64,000 nucleotides of DNA from Oscillibacter valericigenes (lineage in GTDB: Bacteria > Bacillota > Clostridia > Oscillospirales > Oscillospiraceae): the NCBI RefSeq assembly GCF_021531315.1, contig NZ_JAFBIQ010000004.1:1-64000 (forward strand), written 5' to 3'. The position numbers were made by a program, and so were the translations under genes. This document shows positions 7,562 to 14,589 of the stretch, one piece after another. The number at the start of each line of letters is the position of its first letter. Within the stretch, counting starts at the first letter, position 1. The notes beneath the pieces were generated by a model that had not been told where the DNA came from, ran no database searches, and worked only from the letters and a program-made list of their open reading frames with translations.

Positions 7562-8368
7562 ATGCAGCATTGGAATGAAATCTCCCTGGAGGGGATCGGT
7601 GAAGAGATCAAAGATATCCTCTACTCGTATGTAAAAGCGGAAAGCATCACCTATTCTTCCGGCGAAAAGCAGGCGGAATCGTTCTTCCTGTCCTACTTCA
7701 AAAACCAGCCTTACTGGCAGGAGCATCCCGAATGCGTCGGCACAAAGCCGATCAAGGACGATCCCTTCGATCGTGCGGCAGCCTTTGCCATGGTGCGCGG
7801 CAAGGGCGATAAGACCATCGTGTTCGTCCACCACAACGATGTGGTCACGGTGGAGGATTATGACCGTCTTCGCCCGTTAGCATTCAGCCCCGATGAGCTG
7901 GTGGCCGAGCTTAAAAAGAGAGCCGACAGCTTTTCGGAAGAAATCAGAAATGATCTGGCGTCCGATGCGTACCTCTACGGCCGCGGTGTCTGCGACATGA
8001 AGGGCGGCGGCTCGATCCAGATGGCGCTGCTGCGTCGCTACAGTGAGCTGGTCCGTCGCTCGCCCGAAGCGCTGCCGGGCAACCTGATCGTGCTGGCTGT
8101 GCCGGACGAAGAAAACCTCTCCGCCGGTATGCGCGCCGCCGTGACGCTTCTGGCTGAGCTCAAGGCACAGTACAGCTTTACCTATCTGTCTCTGCAACAG
8201 TTGTCATTGAACTGTTGGTTTAATCGTCTGAAAGGCTCAATTATGGTCAAAGGTTTGCCGTTGGGGTCTGCCCCTCGTTTTCCCATTCAAATAGTGCAGG
8301 AAGCGCGCGAGGCGCATAGTCGCGGGAGCACGTTCCCACAATTCTGGGAGATGGGTCATTTTCTATGA
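7562..8368 (+). pseudogene. Truncated M20-family peptidase (RocB-like)
   Basis: Residues from the ATG at 7562 match the N-terminal third of RocB-like M20/M25/M40 hydrolases: VFVHHNDVVTVEDYDRLRP, LYGRGVCDMKGGGSIQMALL (metal-binding Asp) and VPDEENLSAGMRAA. Homology ends near 8190 (LAELKAQYSF); the rest to the stop at 8368 is unrelated and overlaps the 3' end of a leftward gene. The family is normally around 540 residues with a second metal-binding part that is absent here, so the product cannot be active. The 227 bp before it (7335-7561) show no clear gene. Confidence 0.75.
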
Positions 8369-9053
8369 ATCGATCCGGGGCCTGCTCCAGAATATAATCG
8401 ATCCAAGCGATTGCATTCTTGCACTTGCGGCGACGCACACGGGCATCGTGCAGCATATTGGAGTAATACACGACCGGCATATACTCCGAACCTCGCACTT
8501 TGGGATCGTTTAAGATGGTGTGCAGCCACATGTCCATAATGGCATCCAACTCACTAAATACGATTCCTTCTGTTTTGTGAGCGATACGCAGGAGCATTCG
8601 GCCAACAGGTAATGGGAAGAAAAAGAACCCGGAGCCCTTATAGCTATAATAGTTGTACTGAAGGCTTGTGCAATGCTCTTTCCAATTGGTGATGGAAAAG
8701 CGAATGACCTCATTCTCTGCATCCAGCCATTCATAGGTCAGGAACCCGTATTTCTCGTAATAGTCCAATTGCTCAAGAGCTTGTCTTTTGGAATGGACAC
8801 GCAGAATCCTGGGTAACGATCCAAGCTTGCAGATCCATTGGCCAGGTGCCTCCATGTATCTCTCTCCACTGATCATACGCTCATTCGAGCGGAAGTTCGC
8901 ATAGCTAAAGAGTGCCATGAGACTGAAAAGATGGACGGTTCCTTCATTTCGGAATTCCTTGTGGTTATTAAAGTGACGGAACCACGGTTTCCATATCCTG
9001 ACTTTCGGAAAGCTCACTAATTGTTGCTTTTGTGTGCAGTTCATCTCATACAC
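8247..9053 (-). CDS. Conserved mobile-element protein of unknown function
   Basis: This 268-residue soluble protein starts at an ATG with a strong ribosome site (AAAGGGGGTG). Notable segments are FSLMALFSYANFRSNERMI, APGQWICKLGSLPRILRV, FLTYEWLDAENEVIRFSI, SYKGSGFFFFPLPVGRMLL and MDMWLHTILNDPKVRGS. Similar proteins are, from memory, common on integrative elements of gut Firmicutes and are usually longer, with a further DNA-binding-type segment. Here the frame after about residue 205 (MLHDARVRRRK onward) may be rearranged, since its 3' end abuts the broken M20 gene. Upstream lies a possible structured RNA leader. Function is not known. Confidence 0.65.
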   Translation of the reverse strand: MYEMNCTQKQQLVSFPKVRIWKPWFRHFNNHKEFRNEGTVHLFSLMALFSYANFRSNERMISGERYMEAPGQWICKLGSLPRILRVHSKRQALEQLDYYEKYGFLTYEWLDAENEVIRFSITNWKEHCTSLQYNYYSYKGSGFFFFPLPVGRMLLRIAHKTEGIVFSELDAIMDMWLHTILNDPKVRGSEYMPVVYYSNMLHDARVRRRKCKNAIAWIDYILEQAPDRFIENDPSPRIVGTCSRDYAPRALPALFEWENEGQTPTANL

Positions 9054-9086
9054 CCCCTTTCCAGCAAAGTAATAGGTTTAAGATAT

Positions 9087-9281
9087 CGATTCCAAGTCCC
9101 CTGGTCAGGGGGGACACAGGCATTTCAGCCTCGGCCCATGCTTGTGGGTGCGTCGTCCCTCGGTTTGAGGCCTAGCCGGACGAGTGTACCATTGTTTTCC
9201 CGTGTTGTCATCGCTATGAGGTTTGACCACGCCTCTTTCACTTGCTCATAGTGGCTCGGACACGGTGATGTCTTGGAATCG
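9087..9281 (-). ncRNA. Candidate structured RNA upstream of the 8247-9053 gene
   Basis: On the minus strand the ends of this 195-nt stretch are perfectly complementary (9272-9281 with 9087-9096, 10 bp). Inside are complementary pairs 9260-9265 with 9200-9205 (6 bp), 9245-9251 with 9214-9220 (7 bp), 9167-9171 with 9128-9132 (5 bp) with a nested 4-bp hairpin 9145-9148/9135-9138, and a hairpin 9106-9111/9098-9103. A 6-bp pairing of 9178-9183 with 9153-9158 would form a pseudoknot. It ends 33 bp before the start codon. No reading frame explains it. The layout recalls element-borne leader RNAs such as HEARO/omega RNA, but the identity is unknown. Confidence 0.5.
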
Positions 9282-9368
9282 TATGCAGTTTTCAAGGTGC
9301 AGTATTGGGAAAATTGAGTGAGAAGATACAGTTGCCAAGAGATAAAACACCTCGCTTGCACTTCTCGT

Positions 9369-9403
9369 AATAAATGTAGAAAATGGCACCCTTTTGACCA
9401 CCC
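9369..9403 (-). repeat. Copy 1 of a repeated upstream motif
   Basis: The minus strand reads GGGTGGTCAAAAGG then, after a few bases, TTTTCTACATTTATT. The same two blocks with the same spacing occur at 12986-13020 on the plus strand. In both places the motif lies upstream of a mobile-element-type gene, so it may be a shared promoter or protein-binding region. Confidence 0.6.
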
Positions 9404-9425
9404 ACGAATTTGAAAAAACAAAAAT

Positions 9426-9454
9426 GTCTCTGATACCGGCGTGGTATCAGAGAC
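9426..9454 (-). terminator. Leftward hairpin terminator
   Basis: GTCTCTGATACC (9426-9437) and its complement (9443-9454) form a 12-bp stem with a GGCGT loop, followed on the minus strand by ATTTTTGTTTTTTC. No leftward gene directly precedes it; 9455-9700 shows no convincing gene. Confidence 0.65.
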
Positions 9455-9712
9455 CAACAAAGAGAAGTGAGTGGAGATTTATTTCAGTTTAGCAGTTTCT
9501 CTTATGCCAAATGATACTGTTACAAACCATCAATTCTTTTTTCTTCTGTATGTATGATTTCATTTATTCAGGTAGGCTCCATTAAATCCCTCCCACGGAC
9601 ATGCCAATCCTTGCGCCCGATATACCGATGTGATAAGATGTCAACAAATCGGAAGTTGTGACTACAAATGAATCGGATACTACGATACAAGATACCATGG
9701 AGGAATATGAGA

Positions 9713-11056
9713 ATGTCGAAAGATGAGTATTTGATAACCGATGCGCCCCTCAAAGCGTTGACGGTTTTTGCAATGCCGATGATTCTTGGGAGTTTTTTTC
9801 AGCAAATATACAATATGGCCGACTCCATTATTGTCGGCCAGTTTGTTGGTTCTTCTGCACTTGCAGCTGTCGGTGCCTGTGCAGCATTAACCAATGTGTT
9901 CATTTGTGTGGCACTGGGAGCCGGCGTAGGTGCCGGTGTGCTGGTGAGCCGCTATTTTGGAGCCAAAGAGTATGGCAAAATGAAAACCATTGTGTCAACG
10001 TCCTTGCTCAGCTTTTTGATTCTAAGCATTGTCCTTGGCGTTTTTGGCTTATGCTTTTCCCGCCCGATGATGCGGGGCTTGCAAACCCCTCCCGACATTC
10101 TGGATGAGGCAGTGCTGTATCTGCGGGTCTATTTTGCAGGATTTCCGTTCTTATTTATGTATAACATTCTCTCCACCATGTTTACCTCCATCGGTGAATC
10201 AAGAATTCCCTTGGCACTCCTGATTTTTTCTTCTGTCCTGAATATTTTTATGGACCTTTGGATGGTTGCCGGGCTTGGTCTGGGCGTGTTCGGTGCCGCT
10301 CTTGCAACCTTGATTGCCCAAGGCATTGCCGCCGTATTTTCCCTTTTGATTTTTCTTCATCGGATGCGGCGATACGAGAGCCCATTTCAACGATTTGACT
10401 GGCAGGGGCTGCAATCCATGCTGCAAATTGCCGTGCCGTCGATTCTTCAGCAGTCTACGGTGTCCATCGGTATGCTGATTGTACAGGCAGTTGTGAATCC
10501 CTTTGGTACACAGGCGCTGGCAGGCTATTCGGCGACAATGCGAGTAGAGAATGTGTTCTCTTTGATTTTTGTCTCCATCGGCAATGCGGTTTCGCCGTAT
10601 GTTTTCCAGAATCTTGGCGCAAAGAAAATTGCTCGTATCAAAAAAGGCTACCATGCGGCGCTGGTGCTGGATGTGTGCTTTGCCATTCTTGCCTTTCTCG
10701 TCATTGAAACGCTGCACACGCAGATCTCCTCGCTGTTCTTAGGAAAAGACGGAACGGCGTTGGCCTATCAGGTGTCTGGTGATTATATGAGGTGGATTGG
10801 TTACTTTTTTATCTTCATGGGTATCAAGATGGCAACCGATGGAGTCCTTCGCGGTCTCGGAATTATGCGTCCGTTCCTCGCTGCAAACATGGTGAACCTT
10901 GCGATTCGTCTGTCCGTTGCCCTGATCTGTGCACCGCGTTTCGGCATTGCCTTTGTCTGGCTTGCTGTACCAGCTGGTTGGCTTGCGAACTTTTTAATCT
11001 CCTATGTGGCTCTCAGGAGATCATGGCCGACCGATAAAATGGCATCAACCAGATAA
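9713..11056 (+). CDS. MATE family efflux transporter
   Basis: The 447-residue protein has the length and twelve-segment profile of MATE (MOP superfamily) Na+ or H+ coupled multidrug/metabolite exporters, with the conserved start APLKALTVFAMPMILGSFFQ, QIYNMADSIIVGQFVGSSAL and the mirrored second half beginning IAVPSILQQSTVSIGMLIVQ. The start at 9713 gives a 9-base spacing from TGGAGG; an ATG at 9707 is too close to it. A small membrane protein gene and a flavodoxin-like gene follow on the same strand at 33 and 20 bp, suggesting an operon. Confidence 0.93.
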   Translation: MSKDEYLITDAPLKALTVFAMPMILGSFFQQIYNMADSIIVGQFVGSSALAAVGACAALTNVFICVALGAGVGAGVLVSRYFGAKEYGKMKTIVSTSLLSFLILSIVLGVFGLCFSRPMMRGLQTPPDILDEAVLYLRVYFAGFPFLFMYNILSTMFTSIGESRIPLALLIFSSVLNIFMDLWMVAGLGLGVFGAALATLIAQGIAAVFSLLIFLHRMRRYESPFQRFDWQGLQSMLQIAVPSILQQSTVSIGMLIVQAVVNPFGTQALAGYSATMRVENVFSLIFVSIGNAVSPYVFQNLGAKKIARIKKGYHAALVLDVCFAILAFLVIETLHTQISSLFLGKDGTALAYQVSGDYMRWIGYFFIFMGIKMATDGVLRGLGIMRPFLAANMVNLAIRLSVALICAPRFGIAFVWLAVPAGWLANFLISYVALRRSWPTDKMASTR

Positions 11057-11089
11057 CTTCCAATTTAACGAACAGGAGATGATGATCGC

Positions 11090-11299
11090 ATGAAAATCCT
11101 ATATGAACTATCTTGGCTATGGGAAACGCTAGGCATTGCGCTTGTTGCTGCGGCTATCTGCATGGCTTGCGCCGCGCTGATCTGCAAGGCAGCGAAGAAG
11201 AAACTCGGCAAAAAGGTGTTGGCGGTCATAGGGACTGCGGCATTTGTGGGCGCGATTCTATCGGTTATTCTGATTGCCCGGACGCCGATGCCGCTTTGA
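11090..11299 (+). CDS. Small two-helix membrane protein
   Basis: This 69-residue protein has two hydrophobic segments (LGIALVAAAICMACAALI and VLAVIGTAAFVGAILSVILI) joined by a lysine-rich loop (KAAKKKLGKK). A ribosome site (CAGGAGATGATG) precedes the ATG. It lies between the MATE and flavodoxin genes. Function unknown. Confidence 0.7.
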   Translation: MKILYELSWLWETLGIALVAAAICMACAALICKAAKKKLGKKVLAVIGTAAFVGAILSVILIARTPMPL

Positions 11300-11319
11300 T
11301 AAGACAGGAGGCTTTTACT

Positions 11320-11823
11320 ATGGATAATGGAAGATATTCGATCATATTCAGCAGTTTGACTGGTAACACGAGGCAACTTGCCGAGACAATTCGCGTAGTG
11401 CTTCCGGCAGAAGACTGCGACTATTTCGGTGCGCCGGAAACGGCGGAATTGCACTCTGGAATGCTCTATGTCGGCTTTTGGACGGATAAGGGCAATGCGG
11501 ACAGTGCCGCCTTGGGGCTGCTGTCAAAGCTGAGAAACAAAAAGATTTTTCTGTTCGGGACGGCGGGCTTCGGCGGCAGTGCGGCATATTTCCAGAAGAT
11601 CCTTGATCACGTCAAGCAGTCTGTTGACTCAAGCAATACTGTGGTCGGAGAATATATGTGTCAGGGTAAAATGCCGCAGTCTGTACGGGATCGCTATATG
11701 AAAATGAAGGCACAGCCGGAGCATCCGGCAAATATTGATGCGTTGATCGATAACTTTGACCGTGCGCTTTCCCATCCGGATGAGGACGATTTAGAAAGAC
11801 TTAGAAAAATCATTTTGGGATGA
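11320..11823 (+). CDS. Flavodoxin family protein, possibly BilS-like
   Basis: The 167-residue protein starts with an FMN phosphate-binding loop, IIFSSLTGNTRQLAETI, and has the second flavin loop around IFLFGTAGFGGS with YVGFWTDKGNAD before it. It should carry electrons as a soluble FMN protein. Length and the WTDKG/GTAGFGGS pattern resemble the flavodoxin accessory (BilS) described beside bilirubin reductase, but no bilR gene is present here, so the link is tentative. The ATG at 11320 has AGGAGG 8 bases upstream. It follows the MATE transporter and precedes an SRPBCC protein. Confidence 0.8.
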   Translation: MDNGRYSIIFSSLTGNTRQLAETIRVVLPAEDCDYFGAPETAELHSGMLYVGFWTDKGNADSAALGLLSKLRNKKIFLFGTAGFGGSAAYFQKILDHVKQSVDSSNTVVGEYMCQGKMPQSVRDRYMKMKAQPEHPANIDALIDNFDRALSHPDEDDLERLRKIILG

Positions 11824-11848
11824 CAGCTTCGACAGGGGAAATAGAAAG

Positions 11849-12370
11849 ATGGTTGTACTTACCGAGCAGATAGAGATTCCGGCTTCCTATGAGAAAATGG
11901 AGGCATGGGCTGCTAACTTTGAGGAAGAGTTTGTGAAATGGAGTCCCTACCACATCGAATGCAATCTCTATAACCGGAACTATCACGCAGGAAGCAAGGT
12001 TCGCTTCCGCGAGATCGTCATGGGGCTGGACTACGATGTGACCGGCACGATTACGGAATGCGAACAGGATGAAAACCACTTTCGCATTGTACTCCAAAGC
12101 GACAAGAAAACGGCGTTCATCACCTTTGAGGGGAAAAGAACCGAAACAGGATGCCATTTCTCTCACACCGAGGCTTTCGGCATGACAACGCCGGTAATTG
12201 GGGCGATCATGAACTTCCTGATCTTCAAGGTGTTTTTCAGGAAAAAGGCAAACTGGCAGCTTATCCGGGATGATATGATTTTGGATAACAGGTATTTATA
12301 TGACATTCTGACCGAAGGAAAATACCCGGAACGAATCCCGCTGGACAAGCTGCTGACCGGCGCGAAGTAA
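11849..12370 (+). CDS. SRPBCC-fold (START/Bet v1-like) protein
   Basis: The 173 residues show the SRPBCC layout: a first strand plus helices ([20 protein letters not shown]), a run of strands with [20 protein letters not shown] and [19 protein letters not shown], and a long C-terminal helix containing [19 protein letters not shown]. Members bind hydrophobic ligands in a deep cavity. No catalytic prediction is possible. It lies 25 bp behind the flavodoxin gene. Confidence 0.7.
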   Translation: MVVLTEQIEIPASYEKMEAWAANFEEEFVKWSPYHIECNLYNRNYHAGSKVRFREIVMGLDYDVTGTITECEQDENHFRIVLQSDKKTAFITFEGKRTETGCHFSHTEAFGMTTPVIGAIMNFLIFKVFFRKKANWQLIRDDMILDNRYLYDILTEGKYPERIPLDKLLTGAK

Positions 12371-12390
12371 CCGAATGGGAGGGCTTGATC

Positions 12391-12582
12391 ATGCCGCTTC
12401 AAATCGTCAGAAATGACATCACAAAAATGATGGTTGCCGCCATCGTCAACGCTGCCAACGAGTCGCTGCTGGGTGGCGGCGGTGTGGACGGCTGCATTCA
12501 TCGTGCCGCTGGATCGGAGCTGCTGGCAGAATATGAAACGCTCCATGGCTGCTTTGCGGAACAGGAATTATCTTGTACTTGA
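12391..12582 (+). pseudogene. Truncated macrodomain (ADP-ribose-binding) gene
   Basis: The first 50 residues are an unmistakable macrodomain: [20 protein letters not shown] and [16 protein letters not shown], the ADP-ribose-binding loop. After LHGC (about codon 54) the conserved continuation is lost and the frame ends at residue 63, whereas the family is about 150-180 residues. The second binding loop is missing, so the product cannot fold as a macrodomain. The ribosome site GGGAGGG precedes the ATG. Confidence 0.85.
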
Positions 12583-12633
12583 GAGCGCTGTGTGATACTA
12601 TATATTGTTATTGTTCACGATGGGAGAAATTAT

Positions 12634-12912
12634 ATGTTCTTTACGATGGATGAGGTAGCACTTATTGACGGCCTTATCGCCACCTACTTTGTTGCAGATT
12701 CCGTATCTGAAAGTGTGCGGGTTCGATATTATGAAACGCATCAACACCTCCAAGACAACCGAACCGATTATGTGGATTTGAGGAACATAAAGGAGGCCCT
12801 TTTCTTTTTGGCTCCGTTATTTCATGGGAGTATCCAATTTGAAAAGGATATTTGGTCGGTCATTGCAAAGACGCAGAGATTATTAAAAGAGAGCAGCCTT
12901 GTTGCAGAGTAA
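12634..12912 (+). CDS. Hypothetical protein
   Basis: This 92-residue soluble protein, starting MFFTMDEVALIDGLIATYF, is mostly helical and acidic. I do not recognise it. The ATG at 12634 has GGGAGA 6 bases upstream and is preferred over an in-frame start at 12592. A terminator overlaps its end, so it closes the transcription unit. Confidence 0.6.
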   Translation: MFFTMDEVALIDGLIATYFVADSVSESVRVRYYETHQHLQDNRTDYVDLRNIKEALFFLAPLFHGSIQFEKDIWSVIAKTQRLLKESSLVAE

Positions 12913-12939
12913 ACTGCAGCAGGGCTGTTTCTTTTTCTT
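12894..12939 (+). terminator. Rightward terminator
   Basis: An imperfect stem between CAGCCTTGTTGCAG (12894-12907) and CTGCAGCAGGGCTG (12914-12927), with one mismatched pair, is followed by TTTCTTTTTCTT. Confidence 0.8.
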
Positions 12940-12985
12940 CCTATCTTCCTGCATAGTCAATCGTTGGAAGATTTTTATCCCGTTA

Positions 12986-13020
12986 GGGTGGTCAAAAGGC
13001 CCTCTTTTTCTACATTTATT
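12986..13020 (+). repeat. Copy 2 of the repeated upstream motif
   Basis: GGGTGGTCAAAAGG and TTTTCTACATTTATT recur here in the same order and spacing as at 9369-9403 (opposite strand). It lies about 40 bp before a small reading frame with a good ribosome site. Confidence 0.6.
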
Positions 13021-13057
13021 CTGAAGAGCTCTTTAGTTTATGTAGAAGGAGGTCTAC

Positions 13058-13213
13058 ATGCTGAATTCGAAGTCTGGGAATATTCAGACACGGCATATGC
13101 AATGGAAAACGCACATAGAGTTAAGCATCAAACGCTCTGGAAAGGAGGGCAACAATGGAAGTATTTCTAATCTATCCCAAGTCAGAGCAAGCACAAAAGG
13201 AACTTGCCCATGA
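13058..13213 (+). CDS. Possible 51-aa peptide
   Basis: An ATG with an AAGGAGG ribosome site 5 bases upstream opens a frame starting MLNSKSGNIQTRHMQWKTHI and ending ASTKGTCP. It overlaps the next frame out of phase. It may be a leader peptide coupling translation to that frame or a chance frame. Confidence 0.35.
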   Translation: MLNSKSGNIQTRHMQWKTHIELSIKRSGKEGNNGSISNLSQVRASTKGTCP

Positions 13214-13331
13214 ACTTGCAAAATTTCATGCAGAGCAGGCACTGAAGAACATCTTGAAGTTGCCCTGTTCCACGGAGCAAAAGTTAGAGCTGGTAGATGC
13301 AGTAGTGAAGCATTTGAAAGAACAAGCATAA
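13155..13331 (+). CDS. Small mobile-element-type protein, 58 aa
   Basis: The frame reads MEVFLIYPKSEQAQKELAHE, then a helical stretch with KFHAEQALKNILKL, and ends LKEQA. The ribosome site GGAGGGCAACA precedes the ATG and a hairpin terminator follows within 50 bp. Proteins starting with VFxIYPKSE occur, from memory, on Tn916-like elements; function unknown. It is too short for most gene callers. Confidence 0.5.
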   Translation: MEVFLIYPKSEQAQKELAHELAKFHAEQALKNILKLPCSTEQKLELVDAVVKHLKEQA

Positions 13332-13372
13332 TAAATCCACAGGGTTCTCATGAACGCTGACCTGATAGAAAA

Positions 13373-13412
13373 CCGAGCAGACTGATTATCAAGACCAGTC
13401 TACTCGGTTATT
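13373..13412 (+). terminator. Rightward terminator
   Basis: A 12-bp stem with one mismatch (CCGAGCAGACTG 13373-13384 with CAGTCTACTCGG 13396-13407) is followed by TTATTCT. Confidence 0.65.
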
Positions 13413-13466
13413 CTGTATACGACAGTCACGCAGTACATTCTCATCGCAGTTAAGAGCATTTACCCT

Positions 13467-14024
13467 CTATTTGAAGTACTTCTCCCAAGTGGATTTGAAA
13501 AGTTGTTTTCTGTTCTGCTCCCATTGTTTGAGGTTGCAAAGGCTGATGCCTAGCCTATCAGCATACTCTCTTTGCGTTAGGCCAAGCTTCATTCGGATTG
13601 ACTTGATCTGGTTGCCCTGACCATTCCTCAGAAATAGATTGTAGTCATCCAGAAGCGTATCAACCGACACTTCAAAAAGCTGCGCGATTTTCTCCATGTG
13701 CTCCGGCGGATAGAGGTCTTTGCCGTATTCTTCATAGTGGACGTAGGTGCTCCGGTCTATCCCGGCGTAGTCTGCAACGTCTCTCTGCCGCAGTCCTTTC
13801 TGGTAGCGAAGCCAGCGCAGCTTGTCCGCTGTTTCGGTAATTTCTGAGAAGTCCGAGAACTGCAAATTGAACTTTTCTGCGTCCTGAAACTTGTGCGGCA
13901 GCACCACCGGAAATTGAAGAATCTGGAGCGGGGCTACTTTTACTGCACCCGATACATTGGAAATCAGAATATAGCAGCGGACTCCCACTCTCGCCAGCAG
14001 GCGCCATTTTGCCTCAAAAGACAC
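13467..14024 (-). CDS. XRE-type regulator with two helix-turn-helix domains, 5' end uncertain
   Basis: The protein carries one XRE HTH at about residues 68-130 (LRWLRYQKGLRQRDVADYAG) and a second, shorter HTH near the C-terminus (IKSIRMKLGLTQREYADRLG). The N-terminal 60 residues are unrelated to HTH proteins. The only start codon is a GTG at 14024 with no convincing ribosome site, and coding-like sequence in the same frame ([13 protein letters not shown]) continues upstream to a TGA exactly at the sigK junction. The natural 5' end has therefore probably been cut off, or a non-ATG start is used. It is the gene that abuts the break in sigK. Confidence 0.65.
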   Translation of the reverse strand: MSFEAKWRLLARVGVRCYILISNVSGAVKVAPLQILQFPVVLPHKFQDAEKFNLQFSDFSEITETADKLRWLRYQKGLRQRDVADYAGIDRSTYVHYEEYGKDLYPPEHMEKIAQLFEVSVDTLLDDYNLFLRNGQGNQIKSIRMKLGLTQREYADRLGISLCNLKQWEQNRKQLFKSTWEKYFK

Positions 14025-14032
14025 CCGTTCCG

Positions 14033-14404
14033 CTACCTCAACCGCCGTTTCTTCCGTTGTGATAGTATAGCATTTTCAATACACCTTGCGGCGTAGGTGG
14101 CCAGGCGGGCGCCCTTTTCGGGCTTGAAGGTCGAGATGCCCTTGATGAGCCCGATGGTGCCGATGGAAATGAGGTCGTCCTGCTCCTCGGACTGCACATA
14201 GTACTTCTTCACGATGTGCGCCACAAGGCGCAGGTTGTGCTCGATGAGCGTGTTGCGGGCCTCGAGGTCTCCTGCGGCGAAGCGTTCGAGGCAGTCCCTT
14301 TCCTCGGCGGCGGTGAGCGGGCGCGGAAACGAGCCGAGGTCTCCGCTCAAGCGCAGGGAGAGAAAGAGGCTGTTGCACAAAAGCCAAACGGCGGCGGAAA
14401 GCAT
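14033..14404 (-). pseudogene. sigK: N-terminal part of the mother-cell sigma factor gene sigK, interrupted
   Basis: Residues 1-111 are the pro-sequence and region 1.2-2.2 of sigma-K: a hydrophobic pro-region ([19 protein letters not shown]), [20 protein letters not shown], then [36 protein letters not shown] and [11 protein letters not shown]. After Asn111 the frame switches to 12 unrelated residues and stops. Regions 2.3-4.2 are missing and no matching piece is visible elsewhere in the window. Full sigma-K is about 230-240 residues and drives late mother-cell sporulation genes. The break position matches that recalled for skin-type elements in Bacillus and Clostridioides. GGAGGAG lies upstream; a GTG at 14410 is an alternative start. 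Confidence 0.85.
14069..14075. other. Junction between sigK and accessory region A
   Basis: Codon usage and GC change abruptly at the AAT (Asn111) codon. The intact gene would continue Glu-Ile-Leu; here it continues Ala-Ile-Leu-Ser. AATG is present at the junction on the coding strand, similar to the short core repeat recalled for the Bacillus subtilis skin element. Confidence 0.65.
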
Positions 14405-14489
14405 ATACACATCAACTCCTCCCCTCAGCCTATGTTTCGTCGGGAAGTCCCTATGCGTATGCTTTTCACCGCCGCGCAGCGCCGCTTTT

Positions 14490-14564
14490 CTATTTTCTGC
14501 GCGTATGACGGATGATAACGAAGGTGAGGACCCATACCGTAAAGCCGACCAACAGATATTGCAT
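14490..14564 (-). CDS. Possible 24-aa single-span membrane peptide
   Basis: A frame [20 protein letters not shown] with a basic tail (TRRK) has the ribosome site AAAGGAGAC. It lies between sdaAA and sigK on the same strand. It has one hydrophobic helix. Conservation would be needed to confirm it. Confidence 0.4.
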   Translation of the reverse strand: MQYLLVGFTVWVLTFVIIRHTRRK

Positions 14565-14589
14565 CGCCGCAGTCTCCTTTCGTCCTTCG

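Larger units (their letters stand above)
1..14070. mobile_element. Accessory region A, composite mobile DNA ending inside sigK
   Basis: This stretch is visibly lower in GC than the block to its right and contains a tRNA-Pro fragment, a deleted tyrosine integrase, an excisionase-like protein, truncated genes (AAA ATPase, M20 peptidase, macrodomain) and small mobile-element-type reading frames. Its right edge cuts sigK after codon 111. The left edge lies outside the window. Whether it is one element with later decay or several nested elements cannot be decided here. No intact site-specific recombinase is visible in it. Confidence 0.65.

Noticed and set aside
7366-7578. A 70-codon rightward frame before the M20 remnant
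   Set aside because: No ribosome site and no recognisable sequence; could be a relic but support is too weak to list.
8247-9281. An IscB/TnpB-type RNA-guided nuclease behind the folded RNA
   Set aside because: The downstream protein has no RuvC, HNH or zinc-ribbon nuclease motifs, so only the RNA candidate was kept.
9125-9460. A 111-codon leftward frame
   Set aside because: It lies over the folded-RNA candidate and the repeated motif, has no ribosome site and no protein-like pattern.
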